Notes: generated by a model not told the origin, from the letters alone. A stretch of DNA of 64,000 bases from an uncultured Lachnospiraceae bacterium (GCA_947588845.1 CANQAR010000001.1:88589-152588), one strand, 5' to 3'. Counted from the stretch's first letter, positions 37,679 to 47,152 are shown. Numbers and translations: made by a program.

Positions 37679-38128
37679 TCACTCCAGAATTTTTTTCAGT
37701 TCATCCATAAATGTATTAATATCCCTGAACTCGCGATAGACCGACGCAAATCTGACGTATGCCACTGCGTCCAGTTCCTTCAGCTTGTCCATGACAATTT
37801 CTCCGATCACATTGCTCGAGATCTCCTTCTCTTCCAGATTGAATATCTCAAGTTCAATACGGTCGATCATCTCCCGTATCTCGTCAATGGGGAGCGGCCG
37901 TTTGTAGCACGCGCGCATAACCCCCGCTTCTATTTTGCTTCTGTCGTATTCCTGACGTGTCTGATCTTTCTTGATAACTGTCATCGGAATCGTCTCCACC
38001 TTCTCGTAAGTGGTAAAACGTCTCCCGCAGTCATCGCACAGTCTTCTTCTGCGGATTGCACAATTGTCGTCCGCAGGCCTGGAATCCACCACATGCGTAT
38101 TATCTTTATTGCAGAACGGGCATTTCAC
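37679..38128 (-). CDS. nrdR: Ribonucleotide reductase regulator NrdR
   Basis: 149 residues, exactly the family length. Represses nrd genes according to ATP/dATP. Seen: zinc ribbon CPFCNKDNTHVVDSR...CDDCGRRFTTYE and an ATP-cone domain (VIKKDQTRQEYDRSKIEAGVMRACYKRP). GTG at 38128 (VKCPFC) behind GGAGGGG is chosen; a longer opening at 38224 would add 32 residues not found in the family. Divergent from aroD. Confidence 0.95.
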   Translation of the reverse strand: MKCPFCNKDNTHVVDSRPADDNCAIRRRRLCDDCGRRFTTYEKVETIPMTVIKKDQTRQEYDRSKIEAGVMRACYKRPLPIDEIREMIDRIELEIFNLEEKEISSNVIGEIVMDKLKELDAVAYVRFASVYREFRDINTFMDELKKILE

Positions 38129-38235
38129 GAAACTCCCCTCCTTCTCCTTATCGGCGGGAAAGTATTCCCTTCCATGATTTTTCATAATCTGAGTATAACG
38201 GAATCCGCGAATACTGTCAATCATTTCAAAACAGG

Positions 38236-38264
38236 TTGTCTTTTCCTGTCGGATAAGCTATACT
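38236..38264 (+). promoter_or_regulatory. Sigma-A promoter of aroD
   Basis: TTGTCT (38236-38241), 17-bp spacer, TATACT (38259-38264). Confidence 0.7.
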
Positions 38265-38308
38265 GAACCGGCATCCGTATATCTTACAAAATTCAAGGAG
38301 AAATTATC

Positions 38309-39076
38309 ATGACCAGAAAAAATTATACTGCTTTTCCGGTGAGGAATCTGCAGCTTGGAGCAGGACAGCCTGCGGTCTGCGTACCGCTCGTGGGAAAAAA
38401 CAGAGAGGATATAGAAGAACAGCTTGCGCAGATCAAGGCAGGACCTCACGATCTCGTCGAATGGCGCGCTGATTTCCTGACCGGCGGGACAGAACCGGAA
38501 AATGTTCTGAACATGCTTCAGACTATCCGCGCGCAGCTTGGCGATACCGTACTGTTATTCACCTTCCGCACGAAACCGGAAGGCGGAAATATGGAAATAA
38601 CTCCGGAAGATTACCAGTCGCTGTGCCTTGCCGCCGCAAATTCCGGCCTGATTGATCTGATCGATGTGGAGTACCATATGGGAGAGAAAATTCTGTCCGA
38701 CCTGATTCCGGCAATCCGAAGCACAGGCACAGGCGTGATCTGCTCCTGTCACGATTTCCAGAAGACGCCCGGACACGAAGAGATTCTGCAGACGCTCCGC
38801 CGGATGCAGTCTCTCGGCGCGGATATCACCAAAATGGCGGTAATGCCGCAAAGCCGCTCAGACGTCCTGGAACTTCTGCTCGCCTCTGTCGAGATGGAAG
38901 AACAGTACGCCGACAGACCGTTCATCACAATGTCCATGGGGCAGCTTGGCGCACTCAGCCGCCTTGCCGGATATCTGGACGGTTCCGCCGTGACCTTCGC
39001 CGCGGCAGGAAGAGCCTCCGCTCCCGGTCAGATGAGCGCGGACGGCGTAAGCAGCGCCCTGCGGCTGCTGGCCTGA
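38309..39076 (+). CDS. aroD: Type I 3-dehydroquinate dehydratase
   Basis: 255 residues. Third step of the shikimate pathway. Seen: VPLVGKNREDIEEQL, LVEWRADFL, TFRTKPEGGN, the catalytic His in CSCHDFQKTP, and the Schiff-base lysine in ADITKMAVMPQ. RBS AAGGAG before ATG 38309. The other shikimate gene here, aroE, lies 3 kb away on the same strand beyond the sigma-factor genes. Confidence 0.96.
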   Translation: MTRKNYTAFPVRNLQLGAGQPAVCVPLVGKNREDIEEQLAQIKAGPHDLVEWRADFLTGGTEPENVLNMLQTIRAQLGDTVLLFTFRTKPEGGNMEITPEDYQSLCLAAANSGLIDLIDVEYHMGEKILSDLIPAIRSTGTGVICSCHDFQKTPGHEEILQTLRRMQSLGADITKMAVMPQSRSDVLELLLASVEMEEQYADRPFITMSMGQLGALSRLAGYLDGSAVTFAAAGRASAPGQMSADGVSSALRLLA

Positions 39077-39127
39077 GCGTTTCCGGCAGCTTTCTGCCGC
39101 TCCATTCCCTGTTGAAATGTCAGATAT

Positions 39128-39193
39128 TGTCGACAGAAAATGGGAAAAGCTTCCCCTCTTTTGACAAAAGAACACCTTTCTTTGGAGTATACT
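39128..39193 (+). promoter_or_regulatory. spoIIG-type promoter with long spacer and Spo0A-like boxes
   Basis: TTGACA (39161-39166) and TATACT (39188-39193) are separated by 21 bp, too long for ordinary sigma-A use. The Bacillus spoIIG promoter is known for a 22-bp spacer that needs Spo0A~P. TGTCGAC (39128-39134) matches the 0A box TGTCGAA in 6 of 7 positions, and the reverse of the -35 region reads TGTCAAA. Confidence 0.75.
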
Positions 39194-39232
39194 GTAATCA
39201 CACAGCAGCCACGGGAGGTGTTCTTTTCTTTT

Positions 39233-39994
39233 GTGTATTTTGAAGTTTACATAGATCAGTTTTTTGCGGAACAGCTTTTCTTCGGATATCTGCTGCTGTA
39301 TCTGACCATGCTGGCACTTGGAGAAAAAAGAACGGTGCGAAAGATTCTGACGGCCGATTTTCTCTTTGCCATCTTCCAGTGCGGATATCTTTTCACAGAA
39401 AACAGATGGCTGCCTGCGGCAGGACTGCTTCTGTCGGCAGCCGCGGCGTTTGAACGGGGCAGAAGAATTCGCGGAATTTTTTTCCTGTTTTTCATCACGC
39501 TCTGTTTCGGCGGGACGGCCCAGGCGGTTCTGTCCCTGCTTCCCGTACCGGCCGCCGCCGGAGGGCTGGCAGCATTTTTTCTTCTCCGTTTTCTGTGGAA
39601 GAGAATTAAGATCTGCCGACAGCTGAAAGATCAGGAGGTCAGCGTCTCGCTGTTCTGGGAAAATAAAAGCATGACTTTCCGCGCGCTGGTGGACACCGGA
39701 AACCGTCTGAGAGAACCTCTCACCCGCCAGCCTGTGAGCATTCTGGATGCGGAAAGCGCCCGGAAATTCCTTGGAGATGACTGGGACCGGAAAAAAGGTT
39801 TTTTTCTGATTCCCTATCACAGCATCGGCAGGGAGCACGGCTGGATGCGCGCAGTCATCCTGGACAAAATGTGTATCCGTACTTCGTCCGGAAAAAGCGA
39901 GATCGAAAGGCCTCTCTTTGCAGTCAGCAACGAAAGAATAAGCCTGAAGGATTCCTATCAGGTCATATTAAATCCGGAACATATCAAAATCTGA
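39233..39994 (+). CDS. spoIIGA: Sigma-E processing peptidase SpoIIGA
   Basis: 253 residues. Membrane aspartic protease that removes the pro-sequence of SigE in the mother cell when signalled from the forespore. Five N-terminal hydrophobic segments (about 1-130), then the protease domain with the catalytic motif [23 protein letters not shown], and [16 protein letters not shown] at 39233 ([11 protein letters not shown]) is chosen because family members begin near the VYID strand, and GGGAGGTG precedes it by 12 nt; the longer in-frame opening would start inside the promoter. Followed 20 nt later by sigE. Confidence 0.9.
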   Translation: MYFEVYIDQFFAEQLFFGYLLLYLTMLALGEKRTVRKILTADFLFAIFQCGYLFTENRWLPAAGLLLSAAAAFERGRRIRGIFFLFFITLCFGGTAQAVLSLLPVPAAAGGLAAFFLLRFLWKRIKICRQLKDQEVSVSLFWENKSMTFRALVDTGNRLREPLTRQPVSILDAESARKFLGDDWDRKKGFFLIPYHSIGREHGWMRAVILDKMCIRTSSGKSEIERPLFAVSNERISLKDSYQVILNPEHIKI

Positions 39995-40014
39995 CAGAAA
40001 AAGGAGAATGTGTG

Positions 40015-40755
40015 ATGATAGTAAAAATTGCGGTACCACAGCGTTTCCAGATCAAAATGGCAGCTGGATTCGGGGATATGCTGTTTGGAAGAACAAATGA
40101 CACACATTACATCGGGGGAACGGAAGTCCTTCCGCCGCCTCTGGAACCGGAGGAAGAACAGGCCCTCCTTACCATGCTCAGGCAGGGAGAAGAAGGAAAG
40201 GCGAAAAGCGAATTAATCGAGAGAAATCTCCGCCTGGTCGTCTACATAGCAAAAAAATTCGACAATACCGGCGTCGGCGTGGAGGATCTCATTTCCATCG
40301 GCACAATTGGTCTGATCAAAGCGATCAACACCTTTAAAACAGACAAAAAAATCAAGCTTGCCACTTATGCTTCACGATGCATTGAAAACGAGATTCTGAT
40401 GTACTTAAGGAGAAACAGCAAAACCCGGATGGAGGTCTCCATCGATGAGCCGCTGAACGTGGACTGGGACGGAAATGAGCTTCTGCTCTCCGATATCCTT
40501 GGCACCGACGAGGATGTCATCTGCCGGGATATTGAGACAGAAGCGGAGTATCATGTGCTGAACAAAGCGATCGACCATCTCTCAGAACGTGAGCGCACAA
40601 TCGTTCACCTGCGGTTTGGATTTACCACACGGGACGGAGAAGAAAAAACCCAGAAAGAAGTCGCCGATCTGCTCGGCATCTCACAGTCCTACATTTCCAG
40701 GCTGGAAAAGCGCATCATAAAGAGACTTAAGAGAGAGATCGTCAGATTTGAATAA
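40015..40755 (+). CDS. sigE: RNA polymerase sigma-E factor (early mother cell)
   Basis: 246 residues. Directs early mother-cell transcription in sporulation. A pro-sequence of about 30 residues ([20 protein letters not shown]) precedes the conserved [13 protein letters not shown]. Then region 2 ([54 protein letters not shown]) and region 4 ([24 protein letters not shown]). RBS AAGGAG 8 nt before ATG 40015. In the same operon as its protease SpoIIGA. Confidence 0.97.
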   Translation: MIVKIAVPQRFQIKMAAGFGDMLFGRTNDTHYIGGTEVLPPPLEPEEEQALLTMLRQGEEGKAKSELIERNLRLVVYIAKKFDNTGVGVEDLISIGTIGLIKAINTFKTDKKIKLATYASRCIENEILMYLRRNSKTRMEVSIDEPLNVDWDGNELLLSDILGTDEDVICRDIETEAEYHVLNKAIDHLSERERTIVHLRFGFTTRDGEEKTQKEVADLLGISQSYISRLEKRIIKRLKREIVRFE

Positions 40756-40862
40756 CCGCGGCTGTCAAGGGTCAAAACTTTTTTTATTTCATTCGGAAGC
40801 GAATATCACGGCCCCATAAGGTGAATCATTTTACTGAACCTTACGTTTAGGAGGATGATCAC

Positions 40863-41642
40863 ATGGCGTTAAATAAGGTAGAAATATGCGGTGTCAACAC
40901 GTCCAGGCTTCCGGTGCTGACTGCCCAGGAAAAAGAAGATCTCTTTGCGCGGATCAAAGCCGGCGATGATGAAGCGCGCGAGCTGTATATCAAGGGAAAT
41001 CTGAGGCTGGTGCTCAGCGTGATCCGGCGTTTTTCCGCAAGCAATGAGAATGTGGACGATCTGTTTCAGATCGGATGTATCGGACTGATGAAGGCAATCG
41101 ACAATTTCGATACAAACCTGAATGTGAAATTCTCAACCTATGCGGTCCCGATGATCATCGGCGAGATACGCCGCTATCTCAGGGACAACAATTCCATCCG
41201 TGTCAGCCGCTCTCTGCGCGATACGGCATACAAGGCAATCTACGCGAAAGAAAACTATACGAAAACACACCAGAAGGAACCTACCATTCATGAGATCGCT
41301 GAGGAAATCGGCGTCTCCAGGGAGGATATCGTCTACGCGATGGACGCGATCCAGAGTCCCGTCAGCCTGTATGAACCGGTATACACGGAAGGAGGAGATA
41401 CACTGTATGTGATGGACCAGATCAGCGACAAAAAAAATAAAGAAGAAAACTGGGTGGAATCCATCTCCCTGGAAGAAGCGATCAAAAGGCTCGACGCAAG
41501 AGAACGTCATATCATCGAAATGCGTTTTTTTGAGGGAAGAACCCAGATGGAAGTGGCTTCCGAGATTGGTATTTCCCAGGCACAGGTTTCAAGGCTTGAA
41601 AAAAATGCGCTGAAAAGCATGCGGAATTATCTGCGGGTGTAG
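40863..41642 (+). CDS. sigG: RNA polymerase sigma-G factor (late forespore)
   Basis: 259 residues. Late forespore sigma factor. Seen: the N-terminal KVEICGVNTSRLPVLT typical of SigG, region 2 (KGNLRLVLSVIRRF, DLFQIGCIGLMKAIDNFD, STYAVPMIIGEIRRYLRDN), region 3 (HQKEPTIHEIAEEIGV) and region 4 (GRTQMEVASEIGISQAQVSRLEK). RBS AGGAGG before ATG 40863. The 107-nt gap after sigE is where a forespore-specific promoter would lie, but I could not assign one safely. Confidence 0.97.
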   Translation: MALNKVEICGVNTSRLPVLTAQEKEDLFARIKAGDDEARELYIKGNLRLVLSVIRRFSASNENVDDLFQIGCIGLMKAIDNFDTNLNVKFSTYAVPMIIGEIRRYLRDNNSIRVSRSLRDTAYKAIYAKENYTKTHQKEPTIHEIAEEIGVSREDIVYAMDAIQSPVSLYEPVYTEGGDTLYVMDQISDKKNKEENWVESISLEEAIKRLDARERHIIEMRFFEGRTQMEVASEIGISQAQVSRLEKNALKSMRNYLRV

Positions 41643-41659
41643 AATCACCCGCATTTTTT
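41632..41659 (+). terminator. sigG terminator with the stop codon in its loop
   Basis: Stem TGCGGGTG/CACCCGCA (41632-41639 with 41646-41653), loop TAGAAT containing the sigG stop, then six Ts. The 3' arm and T run lie within the end of the oppositely oriented PRC-barrel gene. Confidence 0.85.
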
Positions 41660-41902
41660 CAGGACTTTTTCTTCCTCAATATCCACCAGTATAATATCAG
41701 GCCCCGTCTGCACAACGCATTTCCAGGGAATGATATATTCCGTGTCGCGCCCGAAAAACCAGCAGAATTTCCCGGGCCCCGGAACTACCAGAGCATTGAC
41801 GCAGCCTGTATGACAGTCGATATCAATATCACTGACGCATCCGATCGAACCGCAGGTCCGGATATTGATAACTTCCTTTCTCCTCAGCTCAAATAAACGC
41901 AT
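41645..41902 (-). CDS. PRC-barrel protein, YlmC/YmxH family
   Basis: 85 residues. One PRC-barrel beta domain: MRLFELRRKEVINIRTCGSI, VSDIDIDCHTGCVNALVVPG, and DTEYIIPWKCVVQTGPDIIL. YlmC/YmxH proteins are sporulation-associated in Bacilli and Clostridia, but their exact role is not settled. ATG at 41902, 5 nt after AGGAGG; a longer in-frame opening from 42025 has no site. Converges on sigG, the stops being only 2 nt apart. Confidence 0.85.
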   Translation of the reverse strand: MRLFELRRKEVINIRTCGSIGCVSDIDIDCHTGCVNALVVPGPGKFCWFFGRDTEYIIPWKCVVQTGPDIILVDIEEEKVLKKCG

Positions 41903-42044
41903 TGCATCCTCCTGCCCTTTTTCTCTTTTCAGGATTCTCCGTATACTACAGTATATGCACAATCCCTTTTTCAGTGCCGGAGCGGATGCGTTACAGTCTG
42001 CCTGGTCCGCGCAAATCGTTTCCAAAATATTGAAAGCCTTCCGA

Positions 42045-42073
42045 TTGACATCCCCCGTCCGAACCAGTATAGT
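42045..42073 (+). promoter_or_regulatory. Sigma-A promoter of aroE
   Basis: TTGACA (42045-42050), 17-bp spacer, TATAGT (42068-42073). Confidence 0.8.
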
Positions 42074-42121
42074 TATTAGTAAAGTTTTATAAAAAATTTC
42101 ACGAAAGACGAGGTATTTATC

Positions 42122-42991
42122 ATGTCAATTCAGATTACCGGACACACGAGGCTTGGAGGTCTGCTCGGCTCTCCGGTCAGCCACAGCCTTTCTCCTCTTA
42201 TGCATAATGAAACATTCCAGCTTCTGGGAATTGACTGGATCTATCTGTGCTTCGATACCGGACAGGCCGAACTCAAAAATCTGGTCCAGGGGTTCCGGGA
42301 AATGAATGTATTCGGCTTCAATATTACAATGCCCGACAAGGAACGGATCATGGAGCATCTGGACGGCTTCTCTGAGGCGGCCGCGATGATTGGGGCCGTC
42401 AACACCGTGAAAAATGAAGACGGCCGTCTGATCGGACATAATACAGACGGAATCGGATATATGCGTTCTGCCGCGGAGCAGGGATATGACATCCACAGCG
42501 GGCCCATGACGCTGCTCGGAGCCGGCGGAGCCGCTTCCTCCATTGCGGTGCAGGCCGCCCTCGACGGCGTTCCTGTTCTCCACATCGTAAACCGGAAAGG
42601 ACGTTCCTGGAACCACGCGCAGAAAATTGTGGATCTGATCAACCGCAATACCTTCTGCCGTGCCGATCTGACCGATTCTGCGGACCAGAGGGCCCTTGGC
42701 AGATGTCTGGAGGAAAGCACCCTCCTGACAAACGCAACCTCTGTCGGGATGGCCCCTGTCACAGACGTCTCCCCGATCTCCGACGTTTCCATGTTCCATC
42801 CCGGACTGACAGTTTCAGACATCATCTACAATCCGGGCCGCACAAAGCTTCTGAATGACGCAAAACAGGCGGGATGCCGGACTTTCAACGGAATGTACAT
42901 GCTGCTCCACCAGGGGGCCGCGGCGTTCCAGATCTGGACCGGCCTCGAGATGCCGGTGGAAAAGATCCGGGAGAAGTATTTCACTGTATAA
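42122..42991 (+). CDS. aroE: Shikimate dehydrogenase
   Basis: 289 residues. Reduces 3-dehydroshikimate with NAD(P)H. Seen: LLGSPVSHSLSPLMHNETF, the shikimate-binding lysine in NITMPDKERI, VNTVKNEDGRLIGHNTDGIG with the catalytic Asp, and the nucleotide loop LLGAGGAASSIAVQAA. The usual NVT(I/M)PHK reads NITMPDK, with His changed to Asp but the catalytic Lys kept. Its length and gapless fit suggest the YdiB/quinate-shikimate subfamily is also possible. Confidence 0.93.
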   Translation: MSIQITGHTRLGGLLGSPVSHSLSPLMHNETFQLLGIDWIYLCFDTGQAELKNLVQGFREMNVFGFNITMPDKERIMEHLDGFSEAAAMIGAVNTVKNEDGRLIGHNTDGIGYMRSAAEQGYDIHSGPMTLLGAGGAASSIAVQAALDGVPVLHIVNRKGRSWNHAQKIVDLINRNTFCRADLTDSADQRALGRCLEESTLLTNATSVGMAPVTDVSPISDVSMFHPGLTVSDIIYNPGRTKLLNDAKQAGCRTFNGMYMLLHQGAAAFQIWTGLEMPVEKIREKYFTV

Positions 42992-43006
42992 GTCCAGTCC
43001 CAAAAC

Positions 43007-43040
43007 AGAGGCGTGAGCTCCATCCGAAGTTCACGCCTCT
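43007..43040. terminator. Bidirectional terminator, aroE / ftsZ
   Basis: AGAGGCGTGA(G)CT paired with AG(T)TCACGCCTCT, between converging genes; TTTT follows on the minus side. Confidence 0.75.
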
Positions 43041-43063
43041 GACCTGTCCATAATCACTGTATA

Positions 43064-44260
43064 TTAATTTCTGCGCAGGAAATCTGGTATCTGGATATCC
43101 TTCTCCTGCACCTTACGTTCCGGCATACGCATTGTTCCAAACTGTGTCGTTGTCTGACGCGGCTGCTGCTGCGCTGTTGTACCTGCCGACGGCGTCTGGC
43201 TCCTCTGGAACGGAAGCGGTCCGGAAGATGCCTCTCTCCTGTAGCTGAATTCCGATGCATTATTTCTCTGATTTCTCATGCCGCCGGTCTGTCTGGCCGG
43301 AGCCTGATTCACATCCTCAAGCCCTGTCGCTATGACGGTAACGCTTGCCTCATCTGCATAAGTGTCATCATACAGCGCTCCGAAAATAATATTTGCATTG
43401 TCGCCGGCCAGCTCCTGAACGTAACTTGCCGCGTCGTTCGCGTCCATCAGAGAAATATCTCCGGAGATATTGATGATCACATGGGAAGCTCCTTCGATCG
43501 TCGTTTCAAGCAGAGGGCTTGCCACCGCCTGTTTGACCGCTTCAAGAGCCTTGTCGTCTCCTTTTGCCTGCCCGATTCCAATGTGGGCAATTCCTTTGTC
43601 AATCATGACTGTCTGCACATCGGCAAAATCAAGATTGATCAGAGCCGGCAGATTGATCAGGTCCGTGATCCCCTGTACCGCCTGCTGGAGCACTTCATCC
43701 GCTTTTTTCAGGGATTCCGGCATTGTAGTCCTGCGGTCCACGATTTCGAGAAGTTTGTCATTCGGAATTACGATCAGGGTATCCACGCTGTCCTTCAGTT
43801 TCTCGATCCCTGCAAGCGCATTGTTCATACGGGTTCTTCCCTCAAACCGGAAAGGCTTCGTGACAACTCCGACTGTCAGAATTCCGAGTTCCTTCGCGAT
43901 GCCTGCTACAACAGGGGCCGCTCCGGTACCCGTACCGCCGCCCATTCCACAGGTGACAAATACCATATCCGCGCCCTGCACTGCCTGGCGTATCTCTTCT
44001 GTACTTTCTTCAGCTGCCTGCTGGCCTACCTCGGGCTTCGCGCCCGCACCAAGTCCTTTGGTAACCTTCTCGCCGATCTGAATCGTCGTCGGAGCCTTGC
44101 AGAGCAGAAGCGCCTGCTTGTCCGTATTTATTCCAATAAATTCTACTCCGCAGATCGTATCTTCAACCATTCTGTTTACCGCATTATTTCCAGCACCGCC
44201 GACACCTATGACCAATATCTTTGCAGCGGACTCTGATTCATTTGACATAATCTCTAACAC
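43064..44260 (-). CDS. ftsZ: Cell division GTPase FtsZ
   Basis: 398 residues. Tubulin-like protein that forms the Z ring. Seen: [19 protein letters not shown], the tubulin signature [24 protein letters not shown], the T7 loop [11 protein letters not shown], a Gln/Arg/Asn-rich linker (about 320-385) and the C-terminal peptide [10 protein letters not shown] that binds FtsA/SepF. GTG at 44260 lies 7 nt after AAGGAGG; ATG 44248 is an alternative. Last gene of the dcw cluster, with its own promoter. Confidence 0.97.
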   Translation of the reverse strand: MLEIMSNESESAAKILVIGVGGAGNNAVNRMVEDTICGVEFIGINTDKQALLLCKAPTTIQIGEKVTKGLGAGAKPEVGQQAAEESTEEIRQAVQGADMVFVTCGMGGGTGTGAAPVVAGIAKELGILTVGVVTKPFRFEGRTRMNNALAGIEKLKDSVDTLIVIPNDKLLEIVDRRTTMPESLKKADEVLQQAVQGITDLINLPALINLDFADVQTVMIDKGIAHIGIGQAKGDDKALEAVKQAVASPLLETTIEGASHVIINISGDISLMDANDAASYVQELAGDNANIIFGALYDDTYADEASVTVIATGLEDVNQAPARQTGGMRNQRNNASEFSYRREASSGPLPFQRSQTPSAGTTAQQQPRQTTTQFGTMRMPERKVQEKDIQIPDFLRRN

Positions 44261-44402
44261 CGTGTTTCCTCCTTCTTGTAGCTGACGGGACACCGTCTGA
44301 CTCTTTTCCTCGAAAACCAGTCTCGCATTCCTTTGGTCCCATATCTCTACGGCGCCGCATCTTTGGGCTGCACTTGCCCCAGTATCACCGTACTCTTTCT
44401 CT

Positions 44403-44431
44403 ATAATACTGGTATTCTAAAAAATTATCAA
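44403..44431 (-). promoter_or_regulatory. Sigma-A promoter of ftsZ
   Basis: TTGATA (44431-44426), 17-bp spacer, TATTAT (44408-44403), leader about 140 nt. Confidence 0.7.
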
Positions 44432-44450
44432 GTCCCATTTTTAAAAACTT

Positions 44451-45713
44451 TCACTGAGCAGGCTGACCTGTCTGGGGATCAATGACATTCCAGTAGGCGT
44501 CTTTTATGTTTCCGTCTTCTGTTACGCTGCATCCGTCAATCGGGGTTCCGTTTGCGTCCACAACCACTCCGTTCACAATATGCGCGTCATAGCGGAGTGT
44601 CCCGGAAGAATCAAATGCCATAACGTATGTGGAAGTATTCTGCAGATCTTCCTCTCCGTCATCATCGTCTCCTTCTTCCCCGGAGGAATCCCCTCCTTCC
44701 TGGTCTTCGCCTGTCCCATCCGGAGCTCCGTCTTCATTTTCCGGTACGGATCCGTCCGGCGTATCTTCCGCGGATCCATCTCCGCCGTCCGCGTTTCCTT
44801 CCGCTTCGTCCGGTACACCGTTTCCGTCTTCCGCTCCGTCCGGCGTATCTTCTCCCCCTTCTTCCTGTTCGCCGTTTTCATTTTCCGGCGCTTCCTCGTC
44901 TCCCGAATCCACCGCAGAAGTCTCGCTTTCCTGTTCCGTCTGCTGCTCGTCCTCTGTACTTCTTCCTCCGTTCACCGCTTCCGGTATATCTCCCTCCGCG
45001 AAAGATACCGGCTCGTTTTTACCTGTAAAATTCTCCATATGAAGCGTTCCCTGGTTGCCATTCATCACATTCAGAATTGCGCGCAGATTCGCGATCTTTT
45101 CCTCAAGATACTCGTCCTGCCCCAGAATCGCATCCACACTCCCGATCCGAACCGTAATATCCATGTTTTCGGCAAAGCGGATCTCCTCTGCGGTGAGCTC
45201 CTGGTAGCGCAGAAGCTGCGTAATGCTCAGGATTGTGCGCAGCTGCGCACTGCTGTCTGTCGGTACTTTCTGATACAGCACCGGCTCTCCCATCTTCACA
45301 CCGGTAACTACCGGAATCCCGTCATAGATCTCATCGGAAATTTCCAGTATGACACCCTCCTCATCAAAGTACAGATTCTGATCATTATACAGCACATACC
45401 CCAGCAGTTCCTTTTCCGTCACTGTGACGGTGATCTTGCCGGGAGAATCCAGTTTGACTCTGAGGGACGAAAGATAAGGCAGTCTTTCCGGCGCTTCGCC
45501 GTTCCTGTGCTTCCATGTCAGAAACAGCGTGTTCTGAGTCAGAAAATCATAGGAGAGTCCCTCCGCAATCTCCTGGCCCGACCAGCGTATATTTCCGTTC
45601 ACCACTACGGTCTGTACCCGAAATACCAGTATCACAATCAGGGCAGCCGCTGCCAGCAGCAATAAGCCCGCAAGACGGAGCATTCTCTGCCTTTTCTTTC
45701 TAATTCGTCCCAT
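44451..45713 (-). CDS. Division protein DivIB/FtsQ with long acidic linker
   Basis: 420 residues. Short basic cytosolic start, one membrane helix (about 12-33), a POTRA domain (FRVQTVVVNGNIRWSGQEIA) and an FtsQ-type beta domain (to about 245), as in the FtsQ-DivIB-FtsL complex that controls septal synthesis. It is longer than usual: residues about 250-358 are almost only Glu, Asp, Gly, Ser, Thr, Pro, Asn, and 121 residues in a row lack Lys and Arg. A C-terminal module follows, including VVVDANGTPIDG, which resembles the end of the PBP at 52784-55060. ATG at 45713 follows AGGTGAGAGG; longer openings lack a site. Between murA and ftsZ. Confidence 0.85.
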   Translation of the reverse strand: MGRIRKKRQRMLRLAGLLLLAAAALIVILVFRVQTVVVNGNIRWSGQEIAEGLSYDFLTQNTLFLTWKHRNGEAPERLPYLSSLRVKLDSPGKITVTVTEKELLGYVLYNDQNLYFDEEGVILEISDEIYDGIPVVTGVKMGEPVLYQKVPTDSSAQLRTILSITQLLRYQELTAEEIRFAENMDITVRIGSVDAILGQDEYLEEKIANLRAILNVMNGNQGTLHMENFTGKNEPVSFAEGDIPEAVNGGRSTEDEQQTEQESETSAVDSGDEEAPENENGEQEEGGEDTPDGAEDGNGVPDEAEGNADGGDGSAEDTPDGSVPENEDGAPDGTGEDQEGGDSSGEEGDDDDGEEDLQNTSTYVMAFDSSGTLRYDAHIVNGVVVDANGTPIDGCSVTEDGNIKDAYWNVIDPQTGQPAQ

Positions 45714-45756
45714 CCTCTCACCTGTACCTTTTCCTCGTGTGCAATTCCCATTTATC

Positions 45757-47049
45757 TTATCGCGCTTTCCGGGAATTTTCATTTTCCTTCCGGTCTCCGC
45801 CGGAAAGCGAAATATCCGCTCCAAGCTGCCTCAGATCACGGCAGATATCCTCATACCCGCGCTCAATGTACGCAAGCCCGCTCACTCTTGTTATTCCGGG
45901 CGCCGCGAGTCCGGCAACCACAAGCGCCGCGCCGCTCCTCAAATCCGTCGCCGTAACTTCCGCCCCGTGCATGTGCCCGTTCCCGCGTACTTTCACACAG
46001 TCTCTTTCCGTCACGATCTCCGCTCCCATCTTCCTCAGCTCCGGAACGACGCGGAACCGATTCTCAAATATTTTTTCCCGGATCAGACTTTCTCCGCCGG
46101 CGCCTGCAAGCGCCGCGAGCAGAGGCGACTGCAGATCTGTCGGAAATCCCGGATAAGGGGCCGTTTCCACATACGGCACCGCCTGAATACGGCCATTTGA
46201 AACGAGTTCACAGCTTCCATGCTCCAGTTTTATATGAACCCCCATCTTCCGCAGAACCGCAGACAGGCTTTCCAGCCCCGGCATGGACGCTCCCTGCAGC
46301 CGGACTCTTCCTCCAGCCGCAGCCGCGGCAAGAAGATAAGTCCCTGCGACAATCCGGTCCGGTCTCATTGAATAGCTGACCGCTCTCAGCTTTCTGACAC
46401 CTTCAATGCAGATGCTTCCGTCCTCTCTCCTTGTCGTCTTCGCACCGCGAAGATTCAAAAAACCGCACAGCTCGTCAATTTCCGGTTCACGGGCAGCATT
46501 TCGGATCAGAGTCCTTCCGGGTGCAAGCACCGAAGCAAGTATGATATTTTCCGTCGCCCCCACACTCGGAAACGGCAGGGTTACTTTTGCTCCGCAGAGT
46601 TCTCTTCCGTCCGCAGCAAGCTTTCCATCCTCTTCAAAACGTACGCCCAGCTTCTTTAACGAGGCAATGTGAAGGTCAACCGGCCTTGCGCCGATCGCAC
46701 AGCCGCCCGGAAACGGAAGTCTGGCCGCCCGGCATCTGCCGACCAGAGCCCCCAGAAAAAGTATGGAGGAACGGATGCTGGACGCTTCTTCAGGTATCCC
46801 GCAGCAGGTAACCTGCGATGCGTCGACAGCCACCGTGTTTTCCCTGCGGACGACCCGGCATCCGACCGCCTCCAGCAGCCTCAGGGTGACTTCCACATCA
46901 CTGATGCGGGGACAATTGTCAATCTGACAGATCCCTTCTCCCAGAATACAGGAAGTCAGAACGGGCAGAACCGCGTTCTTGGACCCCTGAATTTTTATCT
47001 GCCCGTAAAGCGGCTTCCCGCCTGCTATCGTTATATGTCTCAAGCCCAT
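45757..47049 (-). CDS. murA: UDP-N-acetylglucosamine 1-carboxyvinyltransferase
   Basis: 430 residues. First committed step of peptidoglycan synthesis; target of fosfomycin. Seen: GGKPLYGQIKIQGSKNAVLP, the catalytic cysteine in FPGGCAIGARPVDLH, VGATENIILASVLA, and PGFPTDLQSPLLA. It ends in a short charged tail (GGDRKENENSRKAR). The stop is 43 nt from the DivIB start. A separate paralogue elsewhere cannot be excluded. Confidence 0.96.
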   Translation of the reverse strand: MGLRHITIAGGKPLYGQIKIQGSKNAVLPVLTSCILGEGICQIDNCPRISDVEVTLRLLEAVGCRVVRRENTVAVDASQVTCCGIPEEASSIRSSILFLGALVGRCRAARLPFPGGCAIGARPVDLHIASLKKLGVRFEEDGKLAADGRELCGAKVTLPFPSVGATENIILASVLAPGRTLIRNAAREPEIDELCGFLNLRGAKTTRREDGSICIEGVRKLRAVSYSMRPDRIVAGTYLLAAAAAGGRVRLQGASMPGLESLSAVLRKMGVHIKLEHGSCELVSNGRIQAVPYVETAPYPGFPTDLQSPLLAALAGAGGESLIREKIFENRFRVVPELRKMGAEIVTERDCVKVRGNGHMHGAEVTATDLRSGAALVVAGLAAPGITRVSGLAYIERGYEDICRDLRQLGADISLSGGDRKENENSRKAR

Positions 47050-47152
47050 CCCCCGGTTCTTTGCTGATAAACACCCTCATGCAGCTTTAAGACTGCAAAA
47101 GTCATATATTACAGTATATGCACCGAGAGTGTCCGGGGTTCCACTGTACAGG

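Noticed and set aside
40756..40862. Sigma-F or sigma-G promoter before sigG
   Set aside because: GAATA and CATTTTA both occur but about 21 bp apart, too far for either consensus; no reliable assignment.
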